Origin: an uncultured Paracoccus sp.
GTDB lineage: Bacteria > Pseudomonadota > Alphaproteobacteria > Rhodobacterales > Rhodobacteraceae
Length of the DNA: 64,000 bases
Direction of reading: 5' to 3'
NCBI RefSeq assembly: GCF_937873615.1
Contig: NZ_CALMYP010000065.1
Location: 33,542-97,541, forward strand
Shown here: positions 19,029 through 27,893 of the stretch, one piece after another
How positions within the stretch are numbered: the first letter of the stretch is position 1
How the letters are laid out: each line of letters begins with the position of its first letter
Made by a program: the position numbers and the translations under genes
Notes under the pieces: generated by a model
What the model was told of the DNA's origin: nothing
The model's database searches: none
The model's input: the letters and a program-made list of their open reading frames with translations, nothing else

Positions 19029-20528
19029 ATGCAAGAGATCGGCCACTGGATCGACGGCAAGGACGTGAAGGGCGGCTCGGGCCGTTATTCGGATATCTAC
19101 AACCCGGCGACGGGCGAAGTGCAGGCGCGCGTCGCCCTCGCCACCCCTGACGAGCTGAAGGCCGCCGTTGCCAGTGCCGCCAGGGCGCAGGTCGGCTGGG
19201 CCGCCACCAACCCGCAGCGTCGGGCGCGGGTGATGATGAAATTCGGCCAGCTCATCAATGACAATATGGACATGCTGGCCGAACTGGTCAGCCGCGAGCA
19301 TGGCAAGACCCTGCCCGATGCGCGCGGCGACGTGCAGCGCGGGCTGGAAGTGATCGAGGTCTGCATGGGCGCGCCCTCGCTGTTGAAGGGCGAATACATG
19401 GACAATGCCGGCCCCGGCATCGACCTTTACGCCATGCGTCAGCCGCTTGGTGTGGTGGCGGGCATCACGCCGTTCAACTTCCCGGCGATGATCCCGCTTT
19501 GGAAGATGGGCCCGGCGCTTGCGGCAGGTAATGCGATGATCCTGAAACCGTCCGAGCGCGTGCCCTCGACCTCGCTGGCACTGGCGAAGCTGGCGCAGGA
19601 AGCCGGGCTGCCCGATGGCGTGTTGCAGGTGGTCAATGGCGACAAGGAGATCGTGGATGCGATCCTTGACGATCCGACGATTCAGGCGGTGGGCTTCGTC
19701 GGCTCGACCCCGATTGCGCAATATATCTATGGCCGGGCGGCGACGAACGGCAAGCGCGCGCAATGTTTCGGCGGCGCGAAAAACCACATGATCATCATGC
19801 CCGATGCTGATATTGACAAGGCCGCCGACGCGCTGATCGGCGCGGGCTACGGTGCCGCGGGCGAACGCTGCATGGCGATTTCCGTCGCCGTGCCGGTGGG
19901 CGAAGGCACAGCCGATGCGCTGATCGAACGCCTCGTGCCGCGGATCGAGAAGCTGAAGGTCGGCCCCTATACCGCCGGCGACGATGTCGATTTCGGCCCG
20001 GTCATCACCAAGGCCGCGCAGGACCGGATCAACCGGCTGATCGCCTCGGGCGTGGATCAGGGCGCCGATCTGGTCGTCGACGGGCGCAGCCTGAAGATCC
20101 AGGGCTATGAGAACGGCTTCTTCTGCGGCCCGTCGCTGTTTGACCGCGTCACCCCCGAGATGGAGATCTACCGCGAGGAGATCTTCGGCCCGGTCCTGAC
20201 CACGGTGCGCCGCAACAACTATGAAGACGCGCTGCAGCTGATCATCGAAAACGACTATGGCAACGGCACCTCGATCTTCACCGCCGATGGCGACACGGCG
20301 CGCGATTTCGCTTCCCGCGTGAATGTCGGCATGGTCGGGATCAACTTCCCGATCCCGGTTCCGCTCAGCTATTTCAGCTTCGGCGGCTGGAAGAAATCGG
20401 CCTTCGGCGACCTGAACCAGTACGGTCCCGACGCCTTCCGCTTCTACACCAAGACCAAGACCGTGACCGCGCGTTGGTTCTCGGGCATCAAGGACGGGGC
20501 CAGCCTGAACTTCAAGGCTCTGGACTAA
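19029..20528 (+). CDS. mmsA: CoA-acylating methylmalonate-semialdehyde dehydrogenase
   Basis: MmsA oxidises methylmalonate semialdehyde to propionyl-CoA with NAD and CoA, the last step of valine degradation. The 499-residue protein has FNFPAMIPLWKMGPALAAGN, the KPSERVPSTS loop, and GERCMAIS with the catalytic Cys at residue 281. The FGxxKNHM segment (CFGGAKNHMIIMPDA) near residue 255 is typical of the CoA-dependent subfamily. The ATG at 19029 has GGAGG 6 bp before it; an in-frame ATG at 19017 carries that element inside its codons, so 19029 is preferred. First gene of the operon. Confidence 0.95.
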   Translation: MQEIGHWIDGKDVKGGSGRYSDIYNPATGEVQARVALATPDELKAAVASAARAQVGWAATNPQRRARVMMKFGQLINDNMDMLAELVSREHGKTLPDARGDVQRGLEVIEVCMGAPSLLKGEYMDNAGPGIDLYAMRQPLGVVAGITPFNFPAMIPLWKMGPALAAGNAMILKPSERVPSTSLALAKLAQEAGLPDGVLQVVNGDKEIVDAILDDPTIQAVGFVGSTPIAQYIYGRAATNGKRAQCFGGAKNHMIIMPDADIDKAADALIGAGYGAAGERCMAISVAVPVGEGTADALIERLVPRIEKLKVGPYTAGDDVDFGPVITKAAQDRINRLIASGVDQGADLVVDGRSLKIQGYENGFFCGPSLFDRVTPEMEIYREEIFGPVLTTVRRNNYEDALQLIIENDYGNGTSIFTADGDTARDFASRVNVGMVGINFPIPVPLSYFSFGGWKKSAFGDLNQYGPDAFRFYTKTKTVTARWFSGIKDGASLNFKALD

Positions 20529-20535
20529 GCACTTC

Positions 20536-20560
20536 GCCGGGCGGGACCGTCCCGCCCGGC
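20536..20560 (+). terminator. Strong hairpin after mmsA
   Basis: Perfect 11-bp stem GCCGGGCGGGA/TCCCGCCCGGC with a 3-base loop, 8 bp past the mmsA stop. There is no T-run, so it may stabilise the mmsA transcript or attenuate read-through rather than end transcription. Confidence 0.6.
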
Positions 20561-20642
20561 ATATCGACCGGCAGGCGAGACCTGAAACAATCGCGTAAGA
20601 ATTGCCGGCTAGAGATAGGCTGAAAGACATGAGGGGGAGAGC

Positions 20643-21788
20643 ATGGATTTCGCACTCAGCGAGGAACAGCAGGCGATTTTCGACATGGCGCGCGATTTCG
20701 GCGCGGGCGAGATCGCACCATTCGCCGAAGCCTGGGAAAATGACGGCACCATCCCGCGCGAGCTTTGGGGGAAGGTGGCCGAGCTTGGCTTGGGCGGCAT
20801 CTTCGTATCCGAGGAATATGGCGGCTCGGGACTGTCGCGCCTCGACGGCACGCTGATCTTCGAGGCACTGGCGATGGCCTGCCCCTCGGTCGGCAGCTTC
20901 CTATCCATCCACAACATGTGCGGCGGCATGATCGACAAGTTCGGCTCGCCCGAGGCCAAGGCAAGGTTCCTGCCCGGCCTATGCCGCATGGAACAGATCT
21001 GGTCCTATTGCCTGACCGAGCCGGGATCGGGATCCGACGCCGCCGCCCTGCGCAGCCGCGCCCAACGCGGCAACGAAGGCTATCGCCTGAACGGCAGCAA
21101 GGCCTTCATCTCGGGCGGGGGCTATTCGGATTGCTACCTCAGCATGGCCCGCACCGGCGAGGATGGGCCGAAAGGCATCTCGGCCCTGGTGATCGAGGCC
21201 GGAGCGCCCGGCCTCAGCTTCGGCGCGCCGGAACGCAAGATGGGCTGGAAGGCGCAGCCGACCGCGCAGGTCCAGTTCGACGATTGCCTGATCCCGCTCG
21301 ACAACCTGATCGGAGAGGAAGGGCGCGGCTTTTCCTATGCCATGGCCGGGCTGGATGGCGGGCGGCTGAATATCTCGGCCGGTGCGCTTGGTGCGGCGCA
21401 GGCGGCGCTCGACAGGACCGTCGCCTATATGGGCGAGCGGCGGGCCTTCGGCAGAACCCTCGACCAGTTTCAGGCGCTGCAGTTCCGCCTGGCCGAAATG
21501 GAAACCGCGCTGCAATCGGCCCGCATCTTCCTGCGTCAGGCGGCATGGAAGCTGGACCGGGGCGACCGCGATGCGACGAAATTCTGCGCTATGGCCAAGC
21601 TGCATGTCACCGACCGCGCCTTCGAGGTCGCCAATCAATGCCTGCAACTTCATGGCGGTTACGGCTATCTTGCCGATTACGGGATCGAGAAGATCGTGCG
21701 CGACCTGCGCGTGCACCAGATCCTGGAAGGCACGAATGAAATCATGCGGCTGATCGTCAGCCGCGCATTGCTGGAGGAACATGCGTGA
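20643..21788 (+). CDS. Acyl-CoA dehydrogenase, probably isobutyryl-CoA dehydrogenase
   Basis: FAD-dependent dehydrogenase of 381 residues. Visible features: the N-terminal helical domain MDFALSEEQQAIFDMARDFG, the FAD-binding segment YCLTEPGSGSDAAALRSRA near residue 120, and the C-terminal EGTNEIMRLIVSR with the catalytic Glu of this family. Placement between mmsA and the hydrolase argues for isobutyryl-CoA as substrate (valine pathway). Its end overlaps the GTG of the hydrolase by 4 bp (GTGA). Confidence 0.92.
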   Translation: MDFALSEEQQAIFDMARDFGAGEIAPFAEAWENDGTIPRELWGKVAELGLGGIFVSEEYGGSGLSRLDGTLIFEALAMACPSVGSFLSIHNMCGGMIDKFGSPEAKARFLPGLCRMEQIWSYCLTEPGSGSDAAALRSRAQRGNEGYRLNGSKAFISGGGYSDCYLSMARTGEDGPKGISALVIEAGAPGLSFGAPERKMGWKAQPTAQVQFDDCLIPLDNLIGEEGRGFSYAMAGLDGGRLNISAGALGAAQAALDRTVAYMGERRAFGRTLDQFQALQFRLAEMETALQSARIFLRQAAWKLDRGDRDATKFCAMAKLHVTDRAFEVANQCLQLHGGYGYLADYGIEKIVRDLRVHQILEGTNEIMRLIVSRALLEEHA

Positions 21789-22789
21789 CGCGGGATCTGT
21801 CCATTCGCAAGGAAGGCGTCGCCGGCCGCATCACCTTCACCCGACCGCAGGCGCTGAACGCACTGAGCCACGAGATGGCACTGGCTATCCACGCGGCATT
21901 GCGAGGGTGGGAGGATGACAGCGAGGTCAAGCTGGTCGTCATAGATGCCGAGGGCGAGCGCGCCTTTTGCGCCGGCGGCGATATCGCGGCGGTCTATCAC
22001 GCGGCGAAGGCAGGCGATCATGCCGAGGGGCAGAGCTTCTTCTTCGACGAATACCGCATGAATGCCGAGATCGCGAATTATCCGAAGCCGGTCGTGGCCT
22101 TCATGCAGGGCTTCGTCATGGGCGGCGGCGTGGGCGTGGGCGGCCATGCCAGTCACCGCATCGTCGGCGACAGTACCCGCATCGCCATGCCGGAATCCGG
22201 GATCGGGCTGATCCCCGATGTGGGCGGAAGCTGGCTTCTGGCCCGTGCGCCGGGCCATCTTGGCGAATATCTGATGCTGACCGCCGACCGCATGGGTCCG
22301 GGCGACGCGATCAAGGCCGGTTTCGCCGATTTCTACCTGCCCGAGGCCGAATGGCCGGCGCTGATCGAAACGCTGATCCAGACCGGCGATCTGTCGGTCC
22401 TGCACGGTCAGACCCCGCCCGAGGCCCCGCTTTCGGCGCGCGATCTTTCGGCCTTTGCCGGCGCGGATACGGCTGCGATCATAGCCGTCCTTGAAACGCA
22501 GGGCGACGAGGCGGCGCTGAAACCGATCCGCCGCAACTCGCCCCTTTCCATGGCCGCCGGGCTGCGGCTGGTGCGCGAATCGCGCGGCGATGCCCGGATC
22601 GAGGACAGTCTGGCGCGCGAATACCGCTTCACCCATCGCGCCACCCAGCTTGGCGATTTCGTCGAGGGGGTGCGCGCCCAGGTCATCGACAAGGATCGCA
22701 ATCCGCAATGGACCGCCGATGCCTCGGACGCGGCGGTCGATGCCATCCTGGCCCCGCTCGGGGCCGAAGAACTGCATTTCGACAGATAG
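21785..22789 (+). CDS. 3-Hydroxyisobutyryl-CoA hydrolase (crotonase superfamily)
   Basis: A 334-residue crotonase-fold protein. AFCAGGDIAAVYHAAKAGD (oxyanion-hole region) is near residue 60 and MGGGVGVGGHASHRI near residue 115, followed by MPESGIGLIPDVGGSW near residue 138 with the Glu typical of the hydrolase subgroup. In the valine pathway it releases free 3-hydroxyisobutyrate for MmsB. Starts at GTG 21785 overlapping the dehydrogenase stop. An enoyl-CoA hydratase role is less likely, given the longer length and context. Confidence 0.92.
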   Translation: MTRDLSIRKEGVAGRITFTRPQALNALSHEMALAIHAALRGWEDDSEVKLVVIDAEGERAFCAGGDIAAVYHAAKAGDHAEGQSFFFDEYRMNAEIANYPKPVVAFMQGFVMGGGVGVGGHASHRIVGDSTRIAMPESGIGLIPDVGGSWLLARAPGHLGEYLMLTADRMGPGDAIKAGFADFYLPEAEWPALIETLIQTGDLSVLHGQTPPEAPLSARDLSAFAGADTAAIIAVLETQGDEAALKPIRRNSPLSMAAGLRLVRESRGDARIEDSLAREYRFTHRATQLGDFVEGVRAQVIDKDRNPQWTADASDAAVDAILAPLGAEELHFDR

Positions 22790-22799
22790 AGAGGACGCC

Positions 22800-23675
22800 A
22801 TGAAGATCGGATTCATCGGATTGGGCAATATGGGCCTGCCCATGGCAGGAAACCTCGCCGGGGCCGGCCATCAGGTCACCGGCTTCGACACCGTCGCCCC
22901 GGTGCAGCCCCCGCTGAGTGCCGCGAGCTCGGCAGCCGAAGCCGCAGCCGGTGCCGATATCGTCATCACCATGCTGCCCAATGGCGATATCCTGCGCGCC
23001 GTCGCGGCCGAGGTGATCCCGGCCATGCGCAAGGGTGCGCTGCTCTGCGATTGCTCGACGGTCGATGTGGCCTCGGCCCGCGCTGTGGCGGAGCAGGCGA
23101 AGGCCGCCGGTCTCGGCGCGCTGGATGCGCCGGTTTCGGGCGGGGTCGCGGGGGCTTCTGCCGGCACGCTGACCTTCATGGCTGGCGGCGGTGATGCGGA
23201 TTTCGAGACCATGCGCCCGCTTTTCGAGATCATGGGCGCGCGCGCCATCCATTGCGGCGCTTCGGGCGCGGGACAGGCGGCGAAGCTGTGCAACAACATG
23301 ATCCTCGGCGTGACCATGATCGCCACCTGCGAGGCCTTCGCCCTTGCCGACAAGCTGGGGCTGGACCGGCAGAAGCTGTATGACGTGGCCTCGACCTCCT
23401 CGGGCAGCAGCTGGTCGATGAACGCCTATTGCCCGGCACCGGGCATCGGCCCCGATTCGCCCTCGGATCACGACTATCGCCCCGGTTTCGCAGCCGAACT
23501 GATGCTGAAGGACCTGAACCTGTCGCAGCAGGCCGCCGAGGGCGTCGATGCCGACACGCCGATGGGCCAGCTTGCCCGCCAGCTTTACGCGACATTCGTC
23601 GAGGAGGAAGGCGGGCGCGGGCGCGACTTCTCGGCCATGCTGCCGCGTTTTTCGGATCGGGGCAGAAAAGGCTGA
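22800..23675 (+). CDS. mmsB: 3-Hydroxyisobutyrate dehydrogenase
   Basis: Oxidises 3-hydroxyisobutyrate to methylmalonate semialdehyde, which MmsA then consumes. The 291-residue protein begins MKIGFIGLGNMGLPMAGNL (NAD-binding Rossmann fold). It has the substrate segment DAPVSGGVAGASAGTLTFMAGG near residue 115 and the catalytic Lys in GQAAKLCNNM near residue 165. It is 10 bp downstream of the hydrolase and completes the four-gene valine operon. Confidence 0.95.
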   Translation: MKIGFIGLGNMGLPMAGNLAGAGHQVTGFDTVAPVQPPLSAASSAAEAAAGADIVITMLPNGDILRAVAAEVIPAMRKGALLCDCSTVDVASARAVAEQAKAAGLGALDAPVSGGVAGASAGTLTFMAGGGDADFETMRPLFEIMGARAIHCGASGAGQAAKLCNNMILGVTMIATCEAFALADKLGLDRQKLYDVASTSSGSSWSMNAYCPAPGIGPDSPSDHDYRPGFAAELMLKDLNLSQQAAEGVDADTPMGQLARQLYATFVEEEGGRGRDFSAMLPRFSDRGRKG

Positions 23676-23774
23676 AACCAGGGGCGCCGCCGTCGCAAGA
23701 AAATCTGACCCAGGCGGGGAACCGGGGCGGCTGCCCTGCGTTTCGTCAGACCGCATCAACCGCTGGGCCTATTC

Positions 23775-24059
23775 GTGAAGTTGCCAAGTAACCTCGTCCT
23801 GACACTGTCTCTTGCAACGCTTAGCCCTGCCGCGCTGCTGCCCGACATCGCATCCGCACAGGCCGAACAAGCGGTGGTCGTGGGCCAGCCTGCCCCCGCC
23901 GACAAGCTGCATATCGTGACCGAGCCGGGGCGTTACGGCCTTGGTCCCGAACTGCCGGGCAGCCATTATGCCGTGGTCGGCGACCAGTTGATCCGCATCG
24001 ACGCGAAAACCAATGTCGTGCAATCCATCATCCGCAAGGTCGACGGCATCCTCGACTAG
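23775..24059 (+). CDS. Small secreted RcnB-like protein
   Basis: A 94-residue protein with a cleavable signal peptide (start GTG at 23775; MKLPSNLVLTLSLATLSPAALLPDIASA, cut after ASA). The mature C-terminal half SHYAVVGDQLIRIDAKTNVVQSII matches the short repeat fold of RcnB/DUF-type periplasmic proteins (Y-x-x-x-x-D-x-L-x-x-I-D-x-x-T). The metal-binding role known for RcnB is not shown here, since no His-rich segment is present. It lies 100 bp after mmsB and converges on recN with 2 bp between stops, so it probably has its own promoter. Confidence 0.65.
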   Translation: MKLPSNLVLTLSLATLSPAALLPDIASAQAEQAVVVGQPAPADKLHIVTEPGRYGLGPELPGSHYAVVGDQLIRIDAKTNVVQSIIRKVDGILD

Positions 24060-24061
24060 AA

Positions 24062-25702
24062 TCAGCCGATCAGCGCCCGCGCCGCGTCGCGGGCGGCAGC
24101 GGTGATCTGCTCTCCCGAGAGCATCCGCGCGATTTCATCCACCCGCTCATCCGCGTTCAACGCATGGACACGGCTGGTGGTCATCTCGCCCTCGACCTCC
24201 TTAGCGACGCGGAAATGGGTCGCACCAAGGGCCGCCACCTGCGGCGAATGCGTCACCACCAGCACCTGAGCCCCTTCGGCCAGCCGCGCCAGCCGGCGCC
24301 CGACCGCATCGGCGGTGGCCCCGCCCACGCCCCGGTCGATCTCGTCGAAGATCAGGGTCAGCGCATCGTTGCCGCGCGCGAGACTGACCTTCAGCGCCAG
24401 CAGAAACCGCGACAGCTCGCCGCCCGAGGCGATCTTGTCCAATGCCCCCGCCGGCGCACCGGGATTGGTGGCCACGGTGAAGGAGACGACATCCCGCCCC
24501 TCCGGCCCGAATTCGCCCTCGTCCAACCGGGTCTCGAACACCGCGCGCTCCATCTTCAAGGGCGCGAGTTCCGCCGCCATGGCCGCATCGAGTTGCCCCG
24601 CCGCTTCCAGCCGCGCAGCGCTGAGCGCATCGGCGGCGGCCTCGTAGGATTGCCGGCGCTGAGCGGCTTCGTGCCTCATCTCTCCAAGCAGTTCCTCGCT
24701 GCCCGAGAGAAGGCTCCAACGGTTGCGCAGCTCAGTCGACAGATCGGCAAGCCCGTCAGGCTGGACATCGTGCTTGCGCGCCAGTGCCCGCAGCGCGAAC
24801 AGCCGCTCTTCGGTGCGCTCCAGCTCGGACGGGTCGAAATCCATCGCCTCCAGCGCCGATTCGACACCGCCGAATGCCTCGCCCAACTCGATCAGCGCGC
24901 GGGACAGCGCCTCAAGCGGCGCATCGAAGCGCCCCTCGGCCTGATCGGCGGCACCTTCCAGCCAGCGCGTCGCATCCAGCATCGCGCCCTCGGCACCATC
25001 GGCGCCAAGCGCCTGCAATGCACGGGCCACATCGCCCCGGATCCGCTCCGCCGCCTGCATCTTGCGCCGTGCCGTATCCAGCGCCGCATCCTCGCCCGGC
25101 TGAGGATCGAGCTTGTCGAGTTCCTCTAACGAATGGGTCAGGAATTCCTCTTCCTTGCGCCGCGCCTCCTGCTCGGCCTCAAGCCTGTCGATTTCGGCCT
25201 GCAGGCTGCGCAACTCGCGCCATTCGCCGCGGATCTGAGCAAGGTCGATCCCGGCAAATGCGTCCAGCAATTGCCGGTGACCGCGCGGGTTCAGAAGCCC
25301 GCGATCGTCGTGCTGGCCGTGAAGTTCGACCAGCGTTTCCGACAGCGCCCGCAGCACCTCGCCCGAGGCGCGGCGGTCGTTGATCCAGGCGCTCTTGCGG
25401 CCATCGGCGCTGTTCACGCGGCGCAGGATCAACTCGTCCCCCGGCTCGATCCCGGCCTCGGCCAGAACCGCGCGCGCCGGATGACCCGCAGGCAATGAGA
25501 AAACCGCCGTCACCTCTCCCTGCATGGCACCCGCGCGGACCAGTTCCGCCCGACCGCGCCAGCCCAGCACGAAACCCAGACAATCGAGCAGGATGGACTT
25601 GCCGGCCCCGGTCTCGCCGGTCAGCACGTTCAGGCCGGGGCCGAATTCCAGATCCAGCCGGTCGATCAGCAGAATGTCGCGGATTTGCAATTCGCGCAGC
25701 AT
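24062..25702 (-). CDS. recN: DNA repair protein RecN
   Basis: SMC-like ATPase that acts in recombinational double-strand-break repair. The 546-residue protein has Walker A GETGAGKSI near residue 33, the ABC-type signature region ASGGELSRFLLALK near residue 420 and Walker B LIFDEIDRGVGG near residue 455. In between is a coiled coil rich in Glu/Ala/Arg (residues 150-370). It follows bamD by 34 bp on the same strand; lpxC-bamD-recN is a common alphaproteobacterial order. Confidence 0.96.
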   Translation of the reverse strand: MLRELQIRDILLIDRLDLEFGPGLNVLTGETGAGKSILLDCLGFVLGWRGRAELVRAGAMQGEVTAVFSLPAGHPARAVLAEAGIEPGDELILRRVNSADGRKSAWINDRRASGEVLRALSETLVELHGQHDDRGLLNPRGHRQLLDAFAGIDLAQIRGEWRELRSLQAEIDRLEAEQEARRKEEEFLTHSLEELDKLDPQPGEDAALDTARRKMQAAERIRGDVARALQALGADGAEGAMLDATRWLEGAADQAEGRFDAPLEALSRALIELGEAFGGVESALEAMDFDPSELERTEERLFALRALARKHDVQPDGLADLSTELRNRWSLLSGSEELLGEMRHEAAQRRQSYEAAADALSAARLEAAGQLDAAMAAELAPLKMERAVFETRLDEGEFGPEGRDVVSFTVATNPGAPAGALDKIASGGELSRFLLALKVSLARGNDALTLIFDEIDRGVGGATADAVGRRLARLAEGAQVLVVTHSPQVAALGATHFRVAKEVEGEMTTSRVHALNADERVDEIARMLSGEQITAAARDAARALIG

Positions 25703-25735
25703 CGCCCGCCTCGTTGGATGCGCGTCAGCGCACCG

Positions 25736-26584
25736 TCACAGCCATTTGCCCCGGACCATCTGGCGATAGACATTGGTCAGCCAGCTATTGCCCTGCACCG
25801 TCGCCGTCAGGCCACGTCCGCGCAACTGATCATAGGCATCCTGATAGAAGGGCGAGGATTGGAAGTTATACCCCAGGATTGCACCAGCCGTCTGCGCCTC
25901 GTCGACCAGACCAAGTGCCAGATAGGCCTCGACCAGACGCATCAGGGCTTCGGGCGTATGGGTCGTGGTCTGAAAATCCTCGACGACGACACGGAAGCGG
26001 TTGATCGCCGCCGTATAGTGACCGCGCTTCAGGTAATAGCGCCCGATTTCCATTTCCTTGCCGGCCAGATGGTCGAAGGCGAGGTCGAATTTCAGGATCG
26101 AGCTGCGCGCATATTCGCTGTCGGGATATTCCTCGATCACCTCGCGCAGCGCCTGCAGCGCCTGAAAGGTCAGGCCCTGATCGCGGCCGATCTCGTCGAT
26201 CTGGTCGTAATAGCTGAGGGCCAGCAGATATTTCGCGTAAGCCGCGTCGTCATCGCCGGGATAGGTGTCGATAAAGCGCTGCGCAGCGCCACGCGCATCT
26301 TCGTATTTCTTGGCCTTGTGATAACCATAGGCCTGCATGATCAGCGCCCGCTTCGCCCATTCCGAATAGGGATAAAGGCGCTCGATCTCGGAGAAATAGT
26401 AAACCGCGTTATCGGGCTTGCGGTTGTTTTCCAACTCGTATTCGCCGCGCTTGTAGATTTCCTCGGCGGTGAAATTGTCCACCGGCACACGGCCACCATT
26501 CGCCTCGCGCCCCGCGCAACCAGCGAGAACACTGCCCGCCACAATCAGCGCAACAAGGGACTTGGACGAAACGAAGCGGACCAT
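25736..26584 (-). CDS. bamD: Outer membrane assembly lipoprotein BamD
   Basis: BamD is the essential lipoprotein of the BAM complex that inserts outer-membrane barrels. The 282-residue protein begins MVRFVSSKSLVALIVAGSVLAGCAG with lipobox LAGC, so Cys23 is lipidated. TPR-like helical repeats follow (for example FSEIERLYPYSEWAKRALIM and FIDTYPGDDDAAYAKYLLAL). Start 26584 chosen for the clean signal; the frame is open 24 codons further up. Confidence 0.94.
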   Translation of the reverse strand: MVRFVSSKSLVALIVAGSVLAGCAGREANGGRVPVDNFTAEEIYKRGEYELENNRKPDNAVYYFSEIERLYPYSEWAKRALIMQAYGYHKAKKYEDARGAAQRFIDTYPGDDDAAYAKYLLALSYYDQIDEIGRDQGLTFQALQALREVIEEYPDSEYARSSILKFDLAFDHLAGKEMEIGRYYLKRGHYTAAINRFRVVVEDFQTTTHTPEALMRLVEAYLALGLVDEAQTAGAILGYNFQSSPFYQDAYDQLRGRGLTATVQGNSWLTNVYRQMVRGKWL

Positions 26585-26723
26585 CGAAACCTGCCTGTCA
26601 GAACTTAACGCCGGAAAAACGAGTCGAGCCCGTGCACAGCCCGGTCGTCCTAGCACAGAACATCAGGGGGCGCAAAATGGCAATGTGGTGATTTTACCGG
26701 GGCTTGCAGGTTGCCCCACAAGC

Positions 26724-27680
26724 TCAGGCTACGGCGGTGAGCGCCGGCGCGTTGACCGGGCCATAGGCGGCAACGCCGGCGCCCGGCAGCCGGCATTCCA
26801 GATCAGAGGCGCAGATCTCCCATTCCCAGGCGTCAGGCTGCGAAAACAGCGCGTGCAGAAGCTTGTTGGTCATGGCATGGCCGGCACGGTTGCCGGTATA
26901 GCGGGCCAGAAGCGGCGCACCGGCCAGGGCCAGGTCGCCCATGGCATCCAGCATCTTGTGGCGCACGGCCTCGTCCTGATGGCGCAACCCGCCCGGCGAC
27001 AGCACCTTGTCGCCATCAACAACGACGGCGTTCATATAGGAACCGCCGAGGGCGAGGCCATTGGCGCGCATCGCCTCGACATCGGATTGGCGGCAGAAGG
27101 TGCGACTGTCCATCAGCTCACGCACAAAGGCGCCATTTGCCATGTCCAGTGCCTTCTCCTGCCGCCCAATGGCCGGGTCTACGAAATCGATATGAAAGTC
27201 GATTTCCAGATGATCGGCCGGCTCCAGCCGCGCCACGGCCTCACCTTCGCGCACCTCAACGGGGCGCTTGACGCGGATGGCATGCTGTTGGGCATCCTGC
27301 TCACGAATACCGACATTCAGGATTCCCGCCACGAATTCCGCCGACGACCCGTCAAGGATCGGGACTTCCGGCCCATTGATGCGGATCAGAAGGTTGCGGA
27401 TGCCGGTCCCGGAAAGGGCCGCCATGATATGTTCGATGGTGGAGACCCGGGCGCCGTGATCATTCTCGATCAGCGTACACAGCTTCGAAGGCACGACATG
27501 ATCCCAGAGCGCCGGAATACGGTTCCGACCGGTCGGCAGGTCGCTGCGTTCGAAGACGATACCATGACCGGCAGGTGCAGGCACCAGTTCCATGCGCACG
27601 GCAGCACCGGAATGAAGTCCGACACCCCGAAACTCTGTCACTCTTGCAATGGTCGCCTGCATGGTACTGCCCGTGTTCAT
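26724..27680 (-). CDS. lpxC: UDP-3-O-acyl-N-acetylglucosamine deacetylase
   Basis: Zinc deacetylase that commits to lipid A synthesis. The 318-residue protein has VGLHSGAAVRMEL near residue 15, the zinc site HIMAALSGTGI near residue 75, SRTFCRQSDVE, and HKMLDAMGDLALAG plus NKLLHALF in the second domain. The start may be 27680 or the internal ATG at 27662 (MQATIARVTEFRGVGLHSG), which matches the usual family start. Downstream of ftsZ, with a terminator between them. Confidence 0.95.
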   Translation of the reverse strand: MNTGSTMQATIARVTEFRGVGLHSGAAVRMELVPAPAGHGIVFERSDLPTGRNRIPALWDHVVPSKLCTLIENDHGARVSTIEHIMAALSGTGIRNLLIRINGPEVPILDGSSAEFVAGILNVGIREQDAQQHAIRVKRPVEVREGEAVARLEPADHLEIDFHIDFVDPAIGRQEKALDMANGAFVRELMDSRTFCRQSDVEAMRANGLALGGSYMNAVVVDGDKVLSPGGLRHQDEAVRHKMLDAMGDLALAGAPLLARYTGNRAGHAMTNKLLHALFSQPDAWEWEICASDLECRLPGAGVAAYGPVNAPALTAVA

Positions 27681-27820
27681 TATTTACCGGGAATTAACTT
27701 TCCCCGTAACTTCCACCTAGGCGCAGAGGGCGGTCCACTCAATTAACGATTTGTGACTCTCTGTAACAATGGTGGCGACGAAAACACCAGAATTTCCGCA
27801 GATTGCAGCGTTTCCACGAA

Positions 27821-27845
27821 AAAGGGCCGCCCCGGGGCGGCCCTT
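27821..27845 (-). terminator. Rho-independent terminator downstream of ftsZ
   Basis: Stem GGGCCGCC/GGCGGCCC with a CCGG loop, followed on the minus strand by TTTTT. About 50 bp past the ftsZ stop, so ftsZ and lpxC have separate ends. Confidence 0.85.
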
Positions 27846-27893
27846 CGGATCTCGTTCACACGTGGCCGTGACCGGCCCCGGATGCCCTCGTGA